Shown here: piece by piece, positions 50,560 to 62,832 of the stretch
Layout: the number at the start of each line of letters is the position of its first letter
Numbering within the stretch: position 1 is the first letter of the stretch
Assembly: GCF_047948215.1 (NCBI RefSeq)
Contig: NC_134455.1
Span: 305,740,147 to 305,804,146 of the forward strand
Source of the DNA: Lycorma delicatula
Lineage: Eukaryota > Arthropoda > Insecta > Hemiptera > Fulgoridae
Length of the DNA: 64,000 bases
Direction of reading: 5' to 3'
The notes under the pieces: model-generated
Told to the model about the DNA's origin: nothing
Seen by the model: only the letters and a program-made list of their open reading frames with translations
The model's database searches: none
Translations under genes and position numbers: made by a program

Positions 50560-52200
50560 ATTCTTTGTGGAGGGCCACGAGGAAATTAAGTAGACCTATA
50601 TCTTCACATCCCCCATTGAAAACGGCTGATGGATATAGGGCTAAGAGTGACAAGGAGCTGAAATATTTGCTACTTACTTAAGCAATGTCTTTCAACCGCT
50701 TGAAATACGAAGTCCTGTGAGGGAGAAACCGTTGGTTTTTCTTAGAGAGCCCGTTCCCTATAGATTTTCCTATTAAGCCTTTCTCTACAGCTGAAGTTAT
50801 TCAAGTTATCAAAAACGGAAAACTCACAGAAGAGCTCTGAGTTTGATTTAACCACAAACAAAACTCTCATTATGCTACCTTCCAAAGCCATTCTGCATAA
50901 AACCTATTTAACGGAATTAACCAGAAAACTTACTTCGCAAGGGAGTGGAAATCTTTAGTCATGTTCCTGAAACCAGGCAAACTGGTACACGAAGTGGCTT
51001 TATACAGGCCAATAAGCTTGTTCCTATTGTACCGAAAGTTATAGAAACATTATTCTTTCGGATGAGGTGGCTTGTTTTGGAGCTGGCCGTGAATTCCTGA
51101 CTATAATTTCAGTTTCCGTTGTGGGAATTGCACGATTGAAGAAATACACAAGCTATTAAACTAAATTAGCGGAAGCCTTCAAGAGAAAAAATACTGTTTG
51201 ACAGCATTCATATACATCGAACAGGCCTTTGACATAGTCTGCCACCCTGGCCTTTTATACAAATTAAAGAGGCCTTCCTCAACCATACGACCTTATTCTA
51301 CTCGTACGTGAAAACCTAGAAGGATATTTATCTCAACATAACTAGGAGTTGTCCATGTTCTTTGAAATCAAGTCTGGAATTCCTCAGGGCTCTTTATTAT
51401 GGCTTGCGTTATATTGCATCTTTACTTCAGACCTTTCGACTTCAGACGAGGTTACTGTCGCATCCTTTGCGGATGAAACGGGTGCTCTTGCAACTGATGC
51501 CAGCCCAACTACAGCATCTAATAATCTAACTTCGAGTTGGATTTAATCAGCAGGTGGTTGAGTACATGGAGAATACGCGTAAGCCTAGCAAAACTGAACC
51601 ATGTAACATTTAAAATGTATATTGTACCATAACTACTCCCGGTTAACTGGGAGTGACTGTTCACGTGTCCACCTTGATTGCGTTGTAATTCTGCAAAATG
51701 GGAGTGTGACGTACCTAGGTCTACACCTCGACCATCGACTACGGTGTAAAGTTCAAATAAAGTAGAAGAGACGGCAACGTTCAAGGAAATTTTCTGGTTG
51801 TTCAGCAGATATTCGCATTTCTCCTTGTCTAGTAATCTTTTGGTATACTCAATAATTCTAATACCAATCTGGACCTATGGGATCAAACTATGCGGCACCC
51901 CAAGCAAAAGCATGACATCTTATAGCGGTTTCAGAATAAGCCAGCGCAGTGTATCAGAGTGGCACCTTGGTTTATAAGAAACAATAAGATCCAGGATCGT
52001 CTATGATTACGATCCATGGGGAGGAATTCACACTGTGAATTCATTACTGTTTTAGTCCAAAGTACGAACTTAAGCCTAACTAACACACAAATCACTTGGC
52101 AGTGAACCGACTAAACAATAGGGATGATATCAGAAAATTAAACCGACTGCACGTTCTTGACCTTACTGTCCCTATAATTTCTTAATGCGCCTTTAGTAAC
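50560..52200 (+). pseudogene. Jockey-like non-LTR retrotransposon, RT region, decayed
   Basis: Plus-strand blocks in order: L-W-R-A-T-R-K-L-S-R-P-I near 50570-50600 and A-D-G-Y-R-A-K-S-D-K-E near 50622-50660, the linker before the RT. Then P-G-K-L-V-H near 50975 and Y-R-P-I-S-L near 51005. Motif A reads E-Q-A-F-D-I-V-C-H-P-G-L-L-Y-K-L-K near 51220-51270. S-G-I-P-Q-G-S-L-L follows near 51372. Motif C is F-A-D-E near 51470, where the second catalytic Asp of F-A-D-D is replaced by Glu. After that come W-T-Y-G-I-K-L near 51870 and the C-terminal N-R-L-N-N-R-D-D-I-R-K-L-N-R-L-H near 52105-52155. Many stops and frameshifts make it non-functional. Sequence to about 52530 may be its 3' untranslated region. 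Confidence 0.85.
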
Positions 52201-54544
52201 TTCGGTTGTGAGAATTGTGCAATGTCTATTTGTCTCATAATTTCAAATTTGTTGCTTATACTTTTCTTTTTTTTTCTTTACACTGGTTCATCGATTTTTA
52301 CTTCTGCTTATTACGATATCTTACTTTGCTTTCTATTGTTCTAGTAATATTATGTCACTCATAATTGCTAATTATATGTGCTTGACATAAAGTACTTGTG
52401 TTTAGTTTTGTGGAGATTCGCTGAAGAATCCTTATAATATGGTTTTTGGATGTGATCCAATTTACAAAAGGTTAATGTAAATGTAACCGACTGTAAAGGA
52501 GAAACAATAAACCATTTTTTCAAACAAACCAGATTAGTCTCAATTTATGACTTTTGTTATTATTTTGCTTGAAATGATTTACTTACTGCCGTTTTTATAA
52601 TCTAATTTCAGAAATAGGTCGCGATAATTTTGATATTACCTTTATGTTCAACAAAAATATATAAAAAAAGTTAATAAAAAATTCTATAATATTAATTCAA
52701 TTATTATTTGTATTTATATCACACAACTGTTTGTTAATAAATATATGAAATACCAGAATAATAAATAGAAGGGAAAATATGAAATTAAAAAAAAAGATTA
52801 CAGTTTATTTTTATTTAAATAATAATATTTAAGTCTATGTAGTTCTCAAAACAAACGAACTTTCCACTGATTTATAAGTGTGTTGTGAAAAACTTGGAAT
52901 AAAGTTAAGTTTTACACAGATCTTTTAAAATTATTATCAGTAAACAATTAAAATTTATACCTATAACTGCTAATAACCTCTACAAATCAGGCTTCATTGC
53001 ACTATTTGGATTAACTCTAACTGCATTATTCGGAGAGTATAAAGCGCCTACATAATTTGTGGTATACAGATTGCATAACAAACATGTGTGTCCAAATAGC
53101 CTATACTATATTTACACAGAAAGTTAGCAACAAACAGCTTTTATTGGTTAGAAGTTAAATGTTATTAAATAAAATGTTAATATTCAAACCACGATTTTAA
53201 AACCGTAACCAGTGATACATTTTATTAAACACCTGATAACTATATAACTATAATATACCTTTTTAAATCAGGATTATTACCCTATTAAAAAAATAAATAA
53301 ATAAATAAAACAAGGTAAAAGAATAGTAAATGAAGATAAAAGAAAAACAATACATTTTAAATAAAAACCTTTAGTATTTAAGATGAATGATTTAAAAGTT
53401 TTATATTTAATTTTCTTTAGAAGTAGTATTGAATGTATATAAGAGTTCTATACATTCTATTGTATATATATTAAATCCACAAATGATAAAAATAATAGTT
53501 GAAAATATATTTTATTTGTTTATATTAATCAGTTTTAAAGAGATGATTACCACTCAGGAATAAATTTTAATGAACAGTTTTATAATTAAAGAAATAAGAG
53601 AGAAAAAAGATAAAGAATTTAAGAAATAGATTAGTGAAAGATACGGTAATCGAAAAGAAATTTTTAAAAGAATAAAAAACCATTTATAGTAAGTAAAAAA
53701 TTAAATTAATTTATATACAATAAATTTTAATTCATATACATTTATACACCCGTACTAGAGAAAACCGTAATGTAGGAAATTTAATATAATAATTATTTTT
53801 TTTTTAATTTAAAGAAAAAAATGATTAGCATTTGCACGAAATATCCTAGGTAAAACGATAAACTGCATTTATTACTACACGACGATTTCATTATAACTGG
53901 ACCATAACGAGGACTACTAGAGATTTTTGTAGTGGTTAGGTGAAGTAGGTGGTTGATAAATAAGTAAAGTGTAGAGTGTAGGCAAGTGTCCGACGCCTGA
54001 AAGAGGGACCCCCAATGGTAAAAGAAAGGAGATTTTCAAAAGGAAATTCCTGATGCTAAAAAGTAGTGGGTGGGCGTAGAATCCTCTATTTCCATCCTTT
54101 AAAACAAGTATATCTACAAAACTAGGAAATAAGCCTCATTGACTGGACAGGATTATAAATATTAACTACGTAAAGGGATACTAAAGCGAGATTGGAAACA
54201 AAAGTAATTGGAAGAGCTAAAGTTACGTTGGCTCTATGGTGTGATTGGTGAATTTATAGATGTTGATGATGAGAAATTTGAAGGTGGTGGTGTGAGAAAG
54301 TGAGTTTTGGAAGCTTATTACTAAAGAGACAAGATCCTTATTACGCTATTAAAGAGAAAAAACAACACAGCTGCATGAAATCTGTTTAGGTATTTCCTGC
54401 CCTTAAAGTTTATTTAGTAATCAAATGGATTCTTTCGTTTCGTCCTATTTGGAGACAGTTTATATACTGCATTGTTTTTGAAATAATTACTGAAAAGGAT
54501 ACATTTTTTTCATTAAATTATATATCTCGTCCTTTATTATTTAA
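52201..54544. other. Retrotransposon 3' flank, then AT-rich DNA
   Basis: The first 330 bases may be the jockey-like element's 3' untranslated region. The rest is mostly AT-rich. The block at 53930-54400 is clearly less AT-rich (for example GAAAGAGGGACCCCCAATGG) but no frame or family was recognised in it. Confidence 0.45.
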
Positions 54545-54694
54545 GATGCACGCAAAGCATATGAGTTAGAATTAAAAACAATTACAACTCCTTTTTCTGA
54601 GAATAATGATGTTTATTATATAGACAGACCTTTTGGGAATAAGAAAGGATCGTTTCAAGGGCTGTATATCAACAGAGTTTCACTGCATTTGTAA
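54545..54694 (+). other. Short coding-like segment shared with 49220-49272
   Basis: Open for 49 codons to TAA at 54692-54694, with A-Y-E-L-E-L-K and then E-N-N-D-V-Y-Y-I-D-R-P-F-G. The copy at 49220-49272 reads E-N-N-E-F-Y-Y-T-V-R-P-F-G in the same frame. Several differences are synonymous. The family is unknown. Confidence 0.35.
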
Positions 54695-54899
54695 TAATAA
54701 ATTCGTCTCGGCAAAGACTTCAAATAATTCACTAGACTTCTCGGGCTTTCCTAGAAACCCTGAGTGAGACCTTATTTTTCTTCAGAATGGATATATATTT
54801 TTGGACATTTTTTGTATTGCTTTTCAGATTAAGTACAATTATTCAATCTTATATGAATGTAGAAAAATTTAGACGTTCATTTCCTGAAAAATAATTTGC

Positions 54900-55851
54900 C
54901 GGCTCTTTTGTTGTAGATGTATCTTTGTAAACTAGATTGCAAATGATTTACCAACACAACGGTGCAACGACACTTTTTTTTGGTAGCTAGAAATCGCTTT
55001 AACGGGAATTTCGTAAACTGGATTTGACGTGGCAGAGCAATTAATTGGTCACCACGATCACCTGACTTAACGCCACTACATTACTTCATTTGGGGCGATA
55101 TAAAAATATCAAAAGGTCGATAATATATCAACAAAAAGTTAATACTACAGAAGATTTATTCATTTAAATACGAAATGCTATTGAATTTATACGAAATGAT
55201 CCTGAAATGATTCGGAAAGCCACCGGAAATATTTTACGTTACGTCGGGCAGAGTTCTGCATACATTATGAAGGTGGGGATTTAAAACTATTGCTGTAACT
55301 TAGGTTTGTTATTTACCTCCCATTTATCATTTCATGTATTTTATTTTTTTTGTTTTGCTACGTTAAGAATAATTTTTATTGCGTACAGAAAGAATAGTAC
55401 ACGACTTTCTGTTTATTTTTCGTCTGTTTTGCTTTAATAAAAAACCGATTTTTAATGTTTCTTATTTACGTTTTATTGGCTATATTTAATTTCCTCAAAA
55501 CTAAATTTTCAAGGTTTTTTACGTAATCCTCCGCATTTTTTAGTTATTTAAGAGAACTACGTCACTAAAAACCTAAAAAAACTTTATCGACACCGAAGTT
55601 TGTGTTTTACGTCTGATATCCTAAAAACTACTGAAGTTACAGTTTTTGGACTTGTTTTATCCTATTCCCAGCTCAAAATACATAAGAAACTTTACTGCTT
55701 CTTTTTATATTACAAGAGCTGAAATCCAGGCGAAATCTTTTGCTAGCAATAATTCTAAAACAAAGCGTTTCCAAACTTATGTTTATATGAACGTTTTTCA
55801 TTATTTTCAACAGTAGAACAGGTCCTGAAAGTTTTTCATTGGACACGTTGT
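54900..55851 (+). mobile_element. Tc1/mariner-superfamily transposon, 3' part, same family as 9458-11137
   Basis: The plus strand gives L-Q-M-I-Y-Q-H-N-G-A-T near 54935-54970, the second catalytic region with Asn where Asp is expected. Then come W-S-P-R-S-P-D-L-T-P-L-H-Y-F-I-W-G near 55045-55100 (third catalytic region) and N-D-P-E-M-I-R-K-A near 55195-55220. The 3' sequence at 55728-55851, including CTGAAATCC..GCGAAATCTTT and CCTGAAAGTTTTTCATT, matches the end of the element at 9458-11137, so both belong to one family. The left end and first half of the transposase are missing. Inactive. Confidence 0.72.
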
Positions 55852-57095
55852 TAATTATTTTTAGACAGTTTTCTGTAACTCTAAGTAGCTGATGACTTTA
55901 ATTGTTGACGTGAATATGAATAAAAGAATGCAAACTAAAAATATACAAAGAAATCAGTACTGCTAAAATATTATAATTTGATATAATATAATTGGATAAA
56001 ATTATAATTTTAAATTATTTAATCAATATTCTTAAAAGGGGATTACGACCAGAATAATGAAATTAATGTAATGGACCTATCTTGTGTTGTTTGAAAGCTT
56101 ATCTGAAAAAATAAATATATTGCGCCAAAGAACAGTTTGAATAATTAATTAGATATACAAATACATTATTATAAAAAAAATTCACTGGTTTTAATTAAAA
56201 TAAATAGTATCAGTAACATTTTTAATGCATTAGGAATATTTGATCTAAATTTTCACTAGGAAGAAATAAATTTGTATTAAAAAAAAATCAAATAATATGT
56301 ATTTCAAATATATATTGAAATAAAAATATTGTACAATAATAAAAATAATAGATAAGAAATAATAAGTAGAGATAATTTTCAGATAAAGACTGATATCAGT
56401 GTTAGGAAACGTAAAAAGTAATACAACGCAGGCTGAATTATCTTTAGAAGTTGATGTGACAAATACAATTTAAGTCAATTTAAATGGTTCAGTAGAAATG
56501 TAGAATGATAGTGATTTTGAATTAGCATTTAATGACTCTATTAAGTGGTTCGGTAATAGTAATGGAATTGTTCTGTATTTCGTTGATAAGTTTAGAGTAA
56601 ATGAAGTTTGTAATTAAATAAATCAAATATAATACTAATCTGAAAGAGAATATTTATTATTTTTCTCTCTTAATTTATTTAAATATATGCACAAAAAGAG
56701 TTTCCATCGTATTTAATACTACTTTAAAAGGTAAAACAAAAAAAACAAAAAACAATCAGGAACAATTAATAATGGATGTGAAAAATTGCATAATACTTCA
56801 ATTTATTTTCCGGTACTATCAGTTAATTCTGATCAATAATATTATTTTCATTTTTTAGTAGAGTTCTGGCTATAATTCAATATTCCAACAAAATTAATGA
56901 TTTTAATGTTTGTAATTTCAATAAATTTGTTTTGTATATGTTTAATTCACCTAGCCAGATTTAACCAACTGCGTGAAAATATGAAATGGAAATATTTTTT
57001 AGGATATGAAAAAGTTCATGTCTGATCAGGATTAGGACTGGGGACCTTCAGGATAATAAGCTAAGATGTTTCACTCTGTCACGGAGGTTGGTGGA

Positions 57096-57133
<38 letters not shown>

Positions 57134-58600
57134 GACGGCTAATGATAGTTAACAAAAGTTACAACGATGTTGATAAAAGATAAATTCTGTAGTATGTAAA
57201 ATTCTCAGCCTCAACAAGATTGAACCCGAACTTATCAAATGAAAAATAAAGCGATATCCACTTTTCCTAGGAGGTCATCTGTTTGTATCGGTAAATATTT
57301 TTTAATACGTAGTTGAATCCTTCATTAGGGTTTAAAATCTATTTTGATCCCACATTCAGTGTGAAATTCATAAAGAACTGATGAGGGGTCCAAGGGGTTT
57401 TCTTGGCCAGAACAGCTAAAAATAATTAAATGTAGATTTAAAAAGATATTAAACAGATAGAATTTAGGATTTTGAATTGGATTGAAAAAACTTATCAATT
57501 ATTTTATCCGTTTCAAAAGTCTGAATCTATCTGGTTTTTTTTTTCTTTTAGTTGATGAACAATTCGAAATGCATACTTAAAGCTTGTACACTGGAATAAG
57601 GGATGGAAATCTTGAAGCGTATATGTACTAGAAATCCATGCGTGTTCGGGATTAGATGAAATTTTCCTGATGAAAATCTCAGACTCTACCAACCCATCAT
57701 GGAGGAAAGCGGATCGCGAACATCTCCTAATTTTCATTTTCTAATAACCTTTAATTACTTCTGTTATTTCTGATAACTGTTATGAGGGACATATAATTAG
57801 CAGAATTGTTCAGACAGATCGAAGTTTTCGATTTTTTTCGGTGTTTTTTTTTTTTTTAATAAAAATATTATTATATGGTAAAGAATTTTATAAAGATTCC
57901 AGTATAATAACCATTTATTCTGACCATTAAATAATGGGTCAGGCGATAGGAAAAGTATGTTTCTTTATGTTGTGCAAATGACTCGTTTCTTTTTTTTGCC
58001 ATATTCTAAAAAAAAATAATTGTAAATATTGATGGTGAAAGAATTTGATTAAGTTTGATGTGTAAATGACGAGGTAACCTAATTGTTGTAGATGATCTCA
58101 CAGAAATTCTAGACATGCTTTTTGCTAGTAAAGATCTTAACAAAGAAAAGCAAGCATTCCATAAGAAAATTACATGGGAAAGGAAGGAGTTAAATGGTTT
58201 CTCGAACCGATTTTACTGAACCTAATGTACTGTTGTTGATCAGCATGTGAAAGCTGCAGGAATGAATATCATACTATTTTTTTTTTCTGGGCACACAATG
58301 AAGTGTCGTAATCAGCGCCCGAACACTATATCTATGTAGTAAACAAATAAATACTAAAAATTAGATACTAAAAAACACACAGCGTAGATGGGAAACGGTA
58401 ATTACGTAGTTAAAAGCGAAACAAAACGCCGATCAAGTATAACATTAAAGATGTAACTTAAAAGAACAAATTTATCACTTGGCATAAGCTAAATTGGATA
58501 AACAGTCGAATAAAGATATGAATAATTAAATTTTTCAATCCAGTTGCACGGCCTTAAGGGATCGTAAGATATTCGATAACATCGAAAGATTGTTACCTAA
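55852..58600. other. AT-rich non-coding DNA
   Basis: No gene recognised. A (TA)n microsatellite lies at 57099-57129. The segments at 57005-57090 and 57625-57705 hold weak SINE-like strings (for example GGACTGGGGACCTTCA) that may be very degraded copies. Confidence 0.45.
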
Positions 58601-59335
58601 GATATTTTGATATTAGAATCTAGTTTAAACTTACGATGCAATGCCGCATAACAAACCCAGTTCACAAGGATGTGGTGTACCGTTAATTGGCAGTCCTATC
58701 GAACACAAACGGGTGCATCGTCTCGGTCATGAGTTGTCCATGAGTAAGTTTAGCGTACCTTATTCGCAAACGGCAAATAATAACCTCCTCCCGACAATTA
58801 TTCCTGCATGAGGAGCTCCACGGTGATACGTGTTTTGAATTGGATTAAGTTTATTGTTGATGGTAGCATTCCGTTCATTTTGACATTCATCACGGACTAC
58901 TCGCAAGAAAAACGGACAAGGATTAAGAAAACAGACAGGGTCATTAGAAACAACGCAATTATTGAAAGGAGGCTGCAAACAAACCTCTCTAGCGCGCTCA
59001 TTGTCTGAAATTCCAATATGACTGGGGATCCAGCAGAAGCTCACAGATGTGCTGCGCTGAGTCATTTCAAAAATAATAGACTACATCACGGACAACATGG
59101 TGTCTGAATAAATGTCACTAATCGCTTGCAAGGCACTCAAGGAGACTGAACAGACGTGTCGATATGTTAGGCTAATTATATTTAAGGCCTTATTAGTAGC
59201 ATACAGCTCCGCAACAATATTAATGACGATACTGGGAACTCCAAACATGTATGTTCTATTATTAACCACAAAAGTACATCCAGCAGAGTTATCGTGTTTT
59301 AGTCGTCTGTGTAAACTTGAGCTATTTATAATCAT
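58601..59335 (-). pseudogene. Non-LTR retrotransposon 3' fragment (RNase H), copy 2 of the 788-1510 family
   Basis: Minus-strand remnant with G-C-T-F-V-V-N-N-R-T-Y-M-F-G (RNase H, from about 59280), V-A-E-L-Y-A-T-N-K-A-L-N, then S-L-S-A-L-Q-A-I-S-D-I-Y. After a gap comes F-C-W-I-P-S-H-I-G-I-S-D-N-E-R-A (about 58985-59035), the end block of RNase H. The C-terminal D-D-A-P-V-C-V-R and Q-L-T-V-H-H-I-L-V follow at 58640-58720. The Cys expected after V-R is lost here but kept in copy 1. The frame is broken, so no protein is made. DNA similarity to 788-1510 runs through the whole length. Confidence 0.8.
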
Positions 59336-59631
59336 GCTATTTATAATAGCCTATTACAAAATTTTTCTTACAAGATAACCAAATTCTAGTAATTTTTACT
59401 ATATGAAGACTAACACAGTAATTTATAAGAGAAGACCGCCAAGGAGGGTAATAATATTGAGTAACACTAAGAACTGGAGGTAATTTTATATTTAGAGTCA
59501 AGAAAAGAGCTGAGCTTTGTTGCCTAGCGGAGCAGTAGATCTCGGCTGCACTGATCTGTATTTATAACTATTATATGCATATATACATAATATATGTACA
59601 CTGTACACTATACGTGTACATACACTGCACT
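59336..59631. other. Unassigned spacer with alternating purine-pyrimidine run
   Basis: No coding feature. At 59570-59640 the sequence is rich in ATGTA/TACAC alternation, which became the SINE target. Confidence 0.5.
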
Positions 59632-59647
59632 AATATGTGCATATGGT

Positions 59648-59805
59648 CTGCCTCCGTGGCGTGAGTGATAGTGTCTCGACCTTTCATCCCGAGATCCCGG
59701 GTTTGAATCCTGGTCAGGCATGGCATTTCCACACACGCTACAAATCATTGTTATCATCCTCAGAAGCAATATCTAACGGTAGACTCAGAGGTTAAACAAA
59801 AAAAA
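59648..59805 (+). mobile_element. tRNA-derived SINE, family A, with perfect 14-bp target duplication
   Basis: Plus-strand copy with the tRNA-like head GCCTCCGTGGCGTGAGTGAT, B box GGTTTGAATCC (one change from GGTTCGAATCC), the body GGCATGGCATTTCCACACA and the shared 3' tail, ending in poly(A). It is flanked by AATATGTGCATATG at 59632-59645 and again at 59806-59819, identical over 14 bases. This is the clearest insertion in the window and probably the most recent SINE here. Confidence 0.9.
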
Positions 59806-60044
59806 AATATGTGCATATGTAAAAATGCGGTTAGGTCAAGACAAGCGGTTAGACGTATTTTTCCCACCTCATACTCATACTTTTTAGTTTTTTTTTGTAT
59901 TTTAGTTCGTTTTCGTGTTCTCGTTCGTTTGAGTCATTTCCGTTATTTAATTATGTTTTTGTTGTGTTTTTAGTTAATTTTTATGTTTGTTGTGCGTTGC
60001 ATAACTTTTGATATGGTGTTGTTTTGTGTCGCTTTTCTGGTGAA

Positions 60045-60832
60045 GTGTGAGGTATCTCAGGGATCATTACTTAGTGCGACGTTGGTGTTTGATGGGGTGC
60101 TCCGTTTGACGTGTACTGACGGTGTTGTATCGGTGGCCTTTACTGACGATTTGGCTTTGTTAGTACGGGCGATGGCTGTAGACGACGTAGCAACAGCGGC
60201 CAATGAAGCTATCAACCTAGTGCAGCACTGGTTGATGGAAAGGAGGCTTACCTTGTCTCCTGAAAAGACATCATTCATCTTTCTAGCTGACAGACGTCCT
60301 CTTTCTCCGATCTAGATCACATTTGGTGGAGCCTTAGTACCCCTGGTGAAGTCAGTGAAGTATTTGGGGGTATGGCTACACCGATGACGTACGTTTTCAG
60401 TACACGTGCGAGAGATATCTGATCGTGCAGGGGCGATGGTACGGACACTGAGTAGGCTCCTGGGCAACGTAGCCGGCCTCCAGTCATCCAAAAGAAAGTT
60501 GTATGGCCATATGATCAATTCTGAATTACTATATGGGGGTCGTTGTTTGGTCGAAAGCTCTGGGGTGCGATCGAAATCGGCCGGTATACTGGCGGGTGTG
60601 CAGAGGCGGAGTGCCCTCCCCATCGTTTCGGCATACTCTTTAGTTTAGACTGAGGCAGTGTCAGTCGTTGTGGGTATCTATCCATTTAAACAATAAGCCA
60701 GGATATGGACTGGGATTATTGGAGGGGCTTACAGGAGTGATAGGCAGAGGCAGTTATTCCGAGAATGGCAGGTTAGCTGGGACCTGTCCTTCCCCTCGGG
60801 CTGTATCCCGGGGATAGGGTGAAAAAAAAGTA
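60045..60832 (+). pseudogene. R1-like non-LTR retrotransposon RT fragment
   Basis: The plus strand reads V-S-Q-G-S-L-L-S near 60050 (the P-Q-G-S block with Pro lost) and D-G-V-L-R-L. Motif C is F-T-D-D-L-A-L-L near 60140, with Thr where Ala is usual. Then come L-T-L-S-P-E-K-T near 60248, V-K-Y-L-G-V-W-L near 60355, L-S-R-L-L-G-N-V-A-G near 60450, S-S-K-R-K-L near 60485, and F-R-E-W-Q-V-S-W-D near 60765. A deletion lies between Q-G-S-L-L-S and D-G-V-L-R-L, and motif A is absent. The segment is GC-rich against its flanks. It is flanked by ATATGTGCATAT strings (59808-59818 and near 60836-60847). Confidence 0.78.
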
Positions 60833-60875
60833 TATATATGTGCATATAATACATATTATGAAATGAATAACATCA

Positions 60876-61330
60876 CTGGAACTTGCTAGAAGACGGATAC
60901 GAAGGAAAATTCTAGGGCCCAGAAAAAAAAACGATGGTTAAAAATTAAGGAAGAATGAGGAACTTTACCTGGAGTTAGATAAAATCACGAAAGCAACACA
61001 CAAGCGAAGACTGGCATTCTACAAGCACCTGACAAGAATGGATTCAAACAGACTTACAAAAAAAAATTTTGACGTAATCGTAACAAGACGAACTTTAAAT
61101 GGTTCAAGCAAGTCAAAAAGGACCTAAGGGAAGCAAACACAAACGTAACGGATTTAAAAGACAGATGAATGCTTAGAAAATCTCTTAGAATTTAAGGAAT
61201 CCAGAAAAAGAAGCAAGAATGTGCTAACCTAAAATAGACGGAAGAAAAAAGGAAGTGGTACAGTGACATAATGAAGATGTATGGAGAACTAACAAAACTA
61301 TCTGGAAATTAGCAATTCCATGTGCTCTTT
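60876..61330 (+). pseudogene. Non-LTR retrotransposon RT C-terminal fragment, another family
   Basis: The plus strand gives R-R-I-R-R-K-I-L-G-P near 60890 and L-R-K-N-E-E-L-Y near 60942. H-K-R-R-L-A-F-Y-K-H-L-T-R-M follows near 61000-61040, then R-L-T-K-K near 61050, a C-terminal layout common in insect non-LTR elements. It then breaks into stops. It is a different family from the RTE-like copy at 15060-17325. No RT core is visible upstream; the R1-like fragment ends just before it. Confidence 0.68.
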
Positions 61331-62832
61331 CAGTGACCGATGGTGAAAAAAGAGTAACAAATTGCAATGATATTCGCACTAATAGTACAATGAATATCTT
61401 TACTTTCAGAGGAAGCTACTATGACCGGTGCGAATTTAGCTCAGGTGCTTTACATAACTCACAGCCATAAAATAAAACTAGAACAGATAATGTGAAGCAA
61501 TAAATAAATATACCTATGCTTTTTCTTTGCATACAGAAATTACTGGGTTGGATGTGCTCTTTCCATTTAATTAGAAAAATTGTATTAAATTTTTTGTAGG
61601 GGAATTTTAGGTTTTTTCAGAATATTTTTGAAATAAATAGAAATTTTTAAAATACGTTTAATATTATTAGGAATAAAATAACCTAAACAAAGAAGCAATG
61701 TTAATGATTTATTCTGAATACTAGAAAGGCTGTATTCTCGCTTGTTAGTTATGTAGAGAGCAAAACTTAAATGACATTATTACATTAAAAAACATTAATT
61801 TTTTTTTCTTTTAATTTGATAAAATTATTTGTTTTCACTATAAAATTAAATCATAAGTTATTATAAGAAATAAAAGTAGTGTTAAAAATAATACTAATAT
61901 CAGTGGCCATCTGTTAGCTTACTCTTATCACGTATCGTTTAAAAATTTCACATTCATAGAGAGGAACTAATACCTATTCATTTATGACTTTAACTTTACT
62001 CTCTTATTTTATTAATTAACAAAAGGCGGTATTCTTAAATATGTCAGCAATCAGACCAGACCAGATTCTTTCTTGACACATACATTCCTTTCTAATTTAT
62101 TTCTGGGAGTGTGTTAATGACACCTATCAACATTTAAAATTCAGCTTCCATTGTGTGTATATCTGGTAAAAAATAACAGGTAGAATAATTCGATTTGAAT
62201 CCACAACATTAGTTCAACATATTCTTTTATTTTGTACATAAAATTAGTTTCGTTTGAAATACGATTATATGCAATATTATTTAATTAGAATGGTACTGAT
62301 ACTTGTAATAAAAGACTATTGACAGGTATAAAGTTCTATAGTACGTGTTTTAAAACCATATCAATGTAATTTTAGAACTTGATAATTTAATATGAAAATT
62401 TGTTAAAAGATATCATTAAATATATTCTCGCAGTAAATGACTTATAGTAAATATTCTTCTACTAAATCTAGAACGAAAGAAGATATGTGTTTTTGCTGCT
62501 TCAATATTTTTATACCGTAAAAATATAATAAAAGGTAGGTGCTATTTAAAATTACAATTTATTACACAATTCAAAAACAGTAACTAATGAAATATAAGTA
62601 TAATCAAAACTCAAAAATATCGAATAAATTATGTGATATCGTAAAGGCAATTAATTATTAATTATTCATTGTTATTATCGTAAAGGCAATAATCTCTTTC
62701 ACGAACGGATCCTATGCAACGGCATAATCATCGTACAGCGTAATTATCCTGACAGAAATATTTACTATTTAACGGTTGTTATTAATTTTCAACAAGGCGC
62801 GGTAGCAACGCGATTAATTCTCAGATATCTCA
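61331..62832. other. AT-rich non-coding DNA
   Basis: No gene recognised. The 15-mer TATCGTAAAGGCAAT occurs twice, about 40 bases apart, around 62637-62690. Confidence 0.5.

Noticed and set aside
57005..57090. Additional family A SINE
   Set aside because: Only fragments such as ACTGGGGACCTTCA and CACGGAGG resemble the family; no tail or boundary is visible.
59983..60315. 110-codon frame as a genuine host gene
   Set aside because: Its second half is RT sequence of an R1-like element with motif A missing; the first 20 or so codons are flanking sequence.
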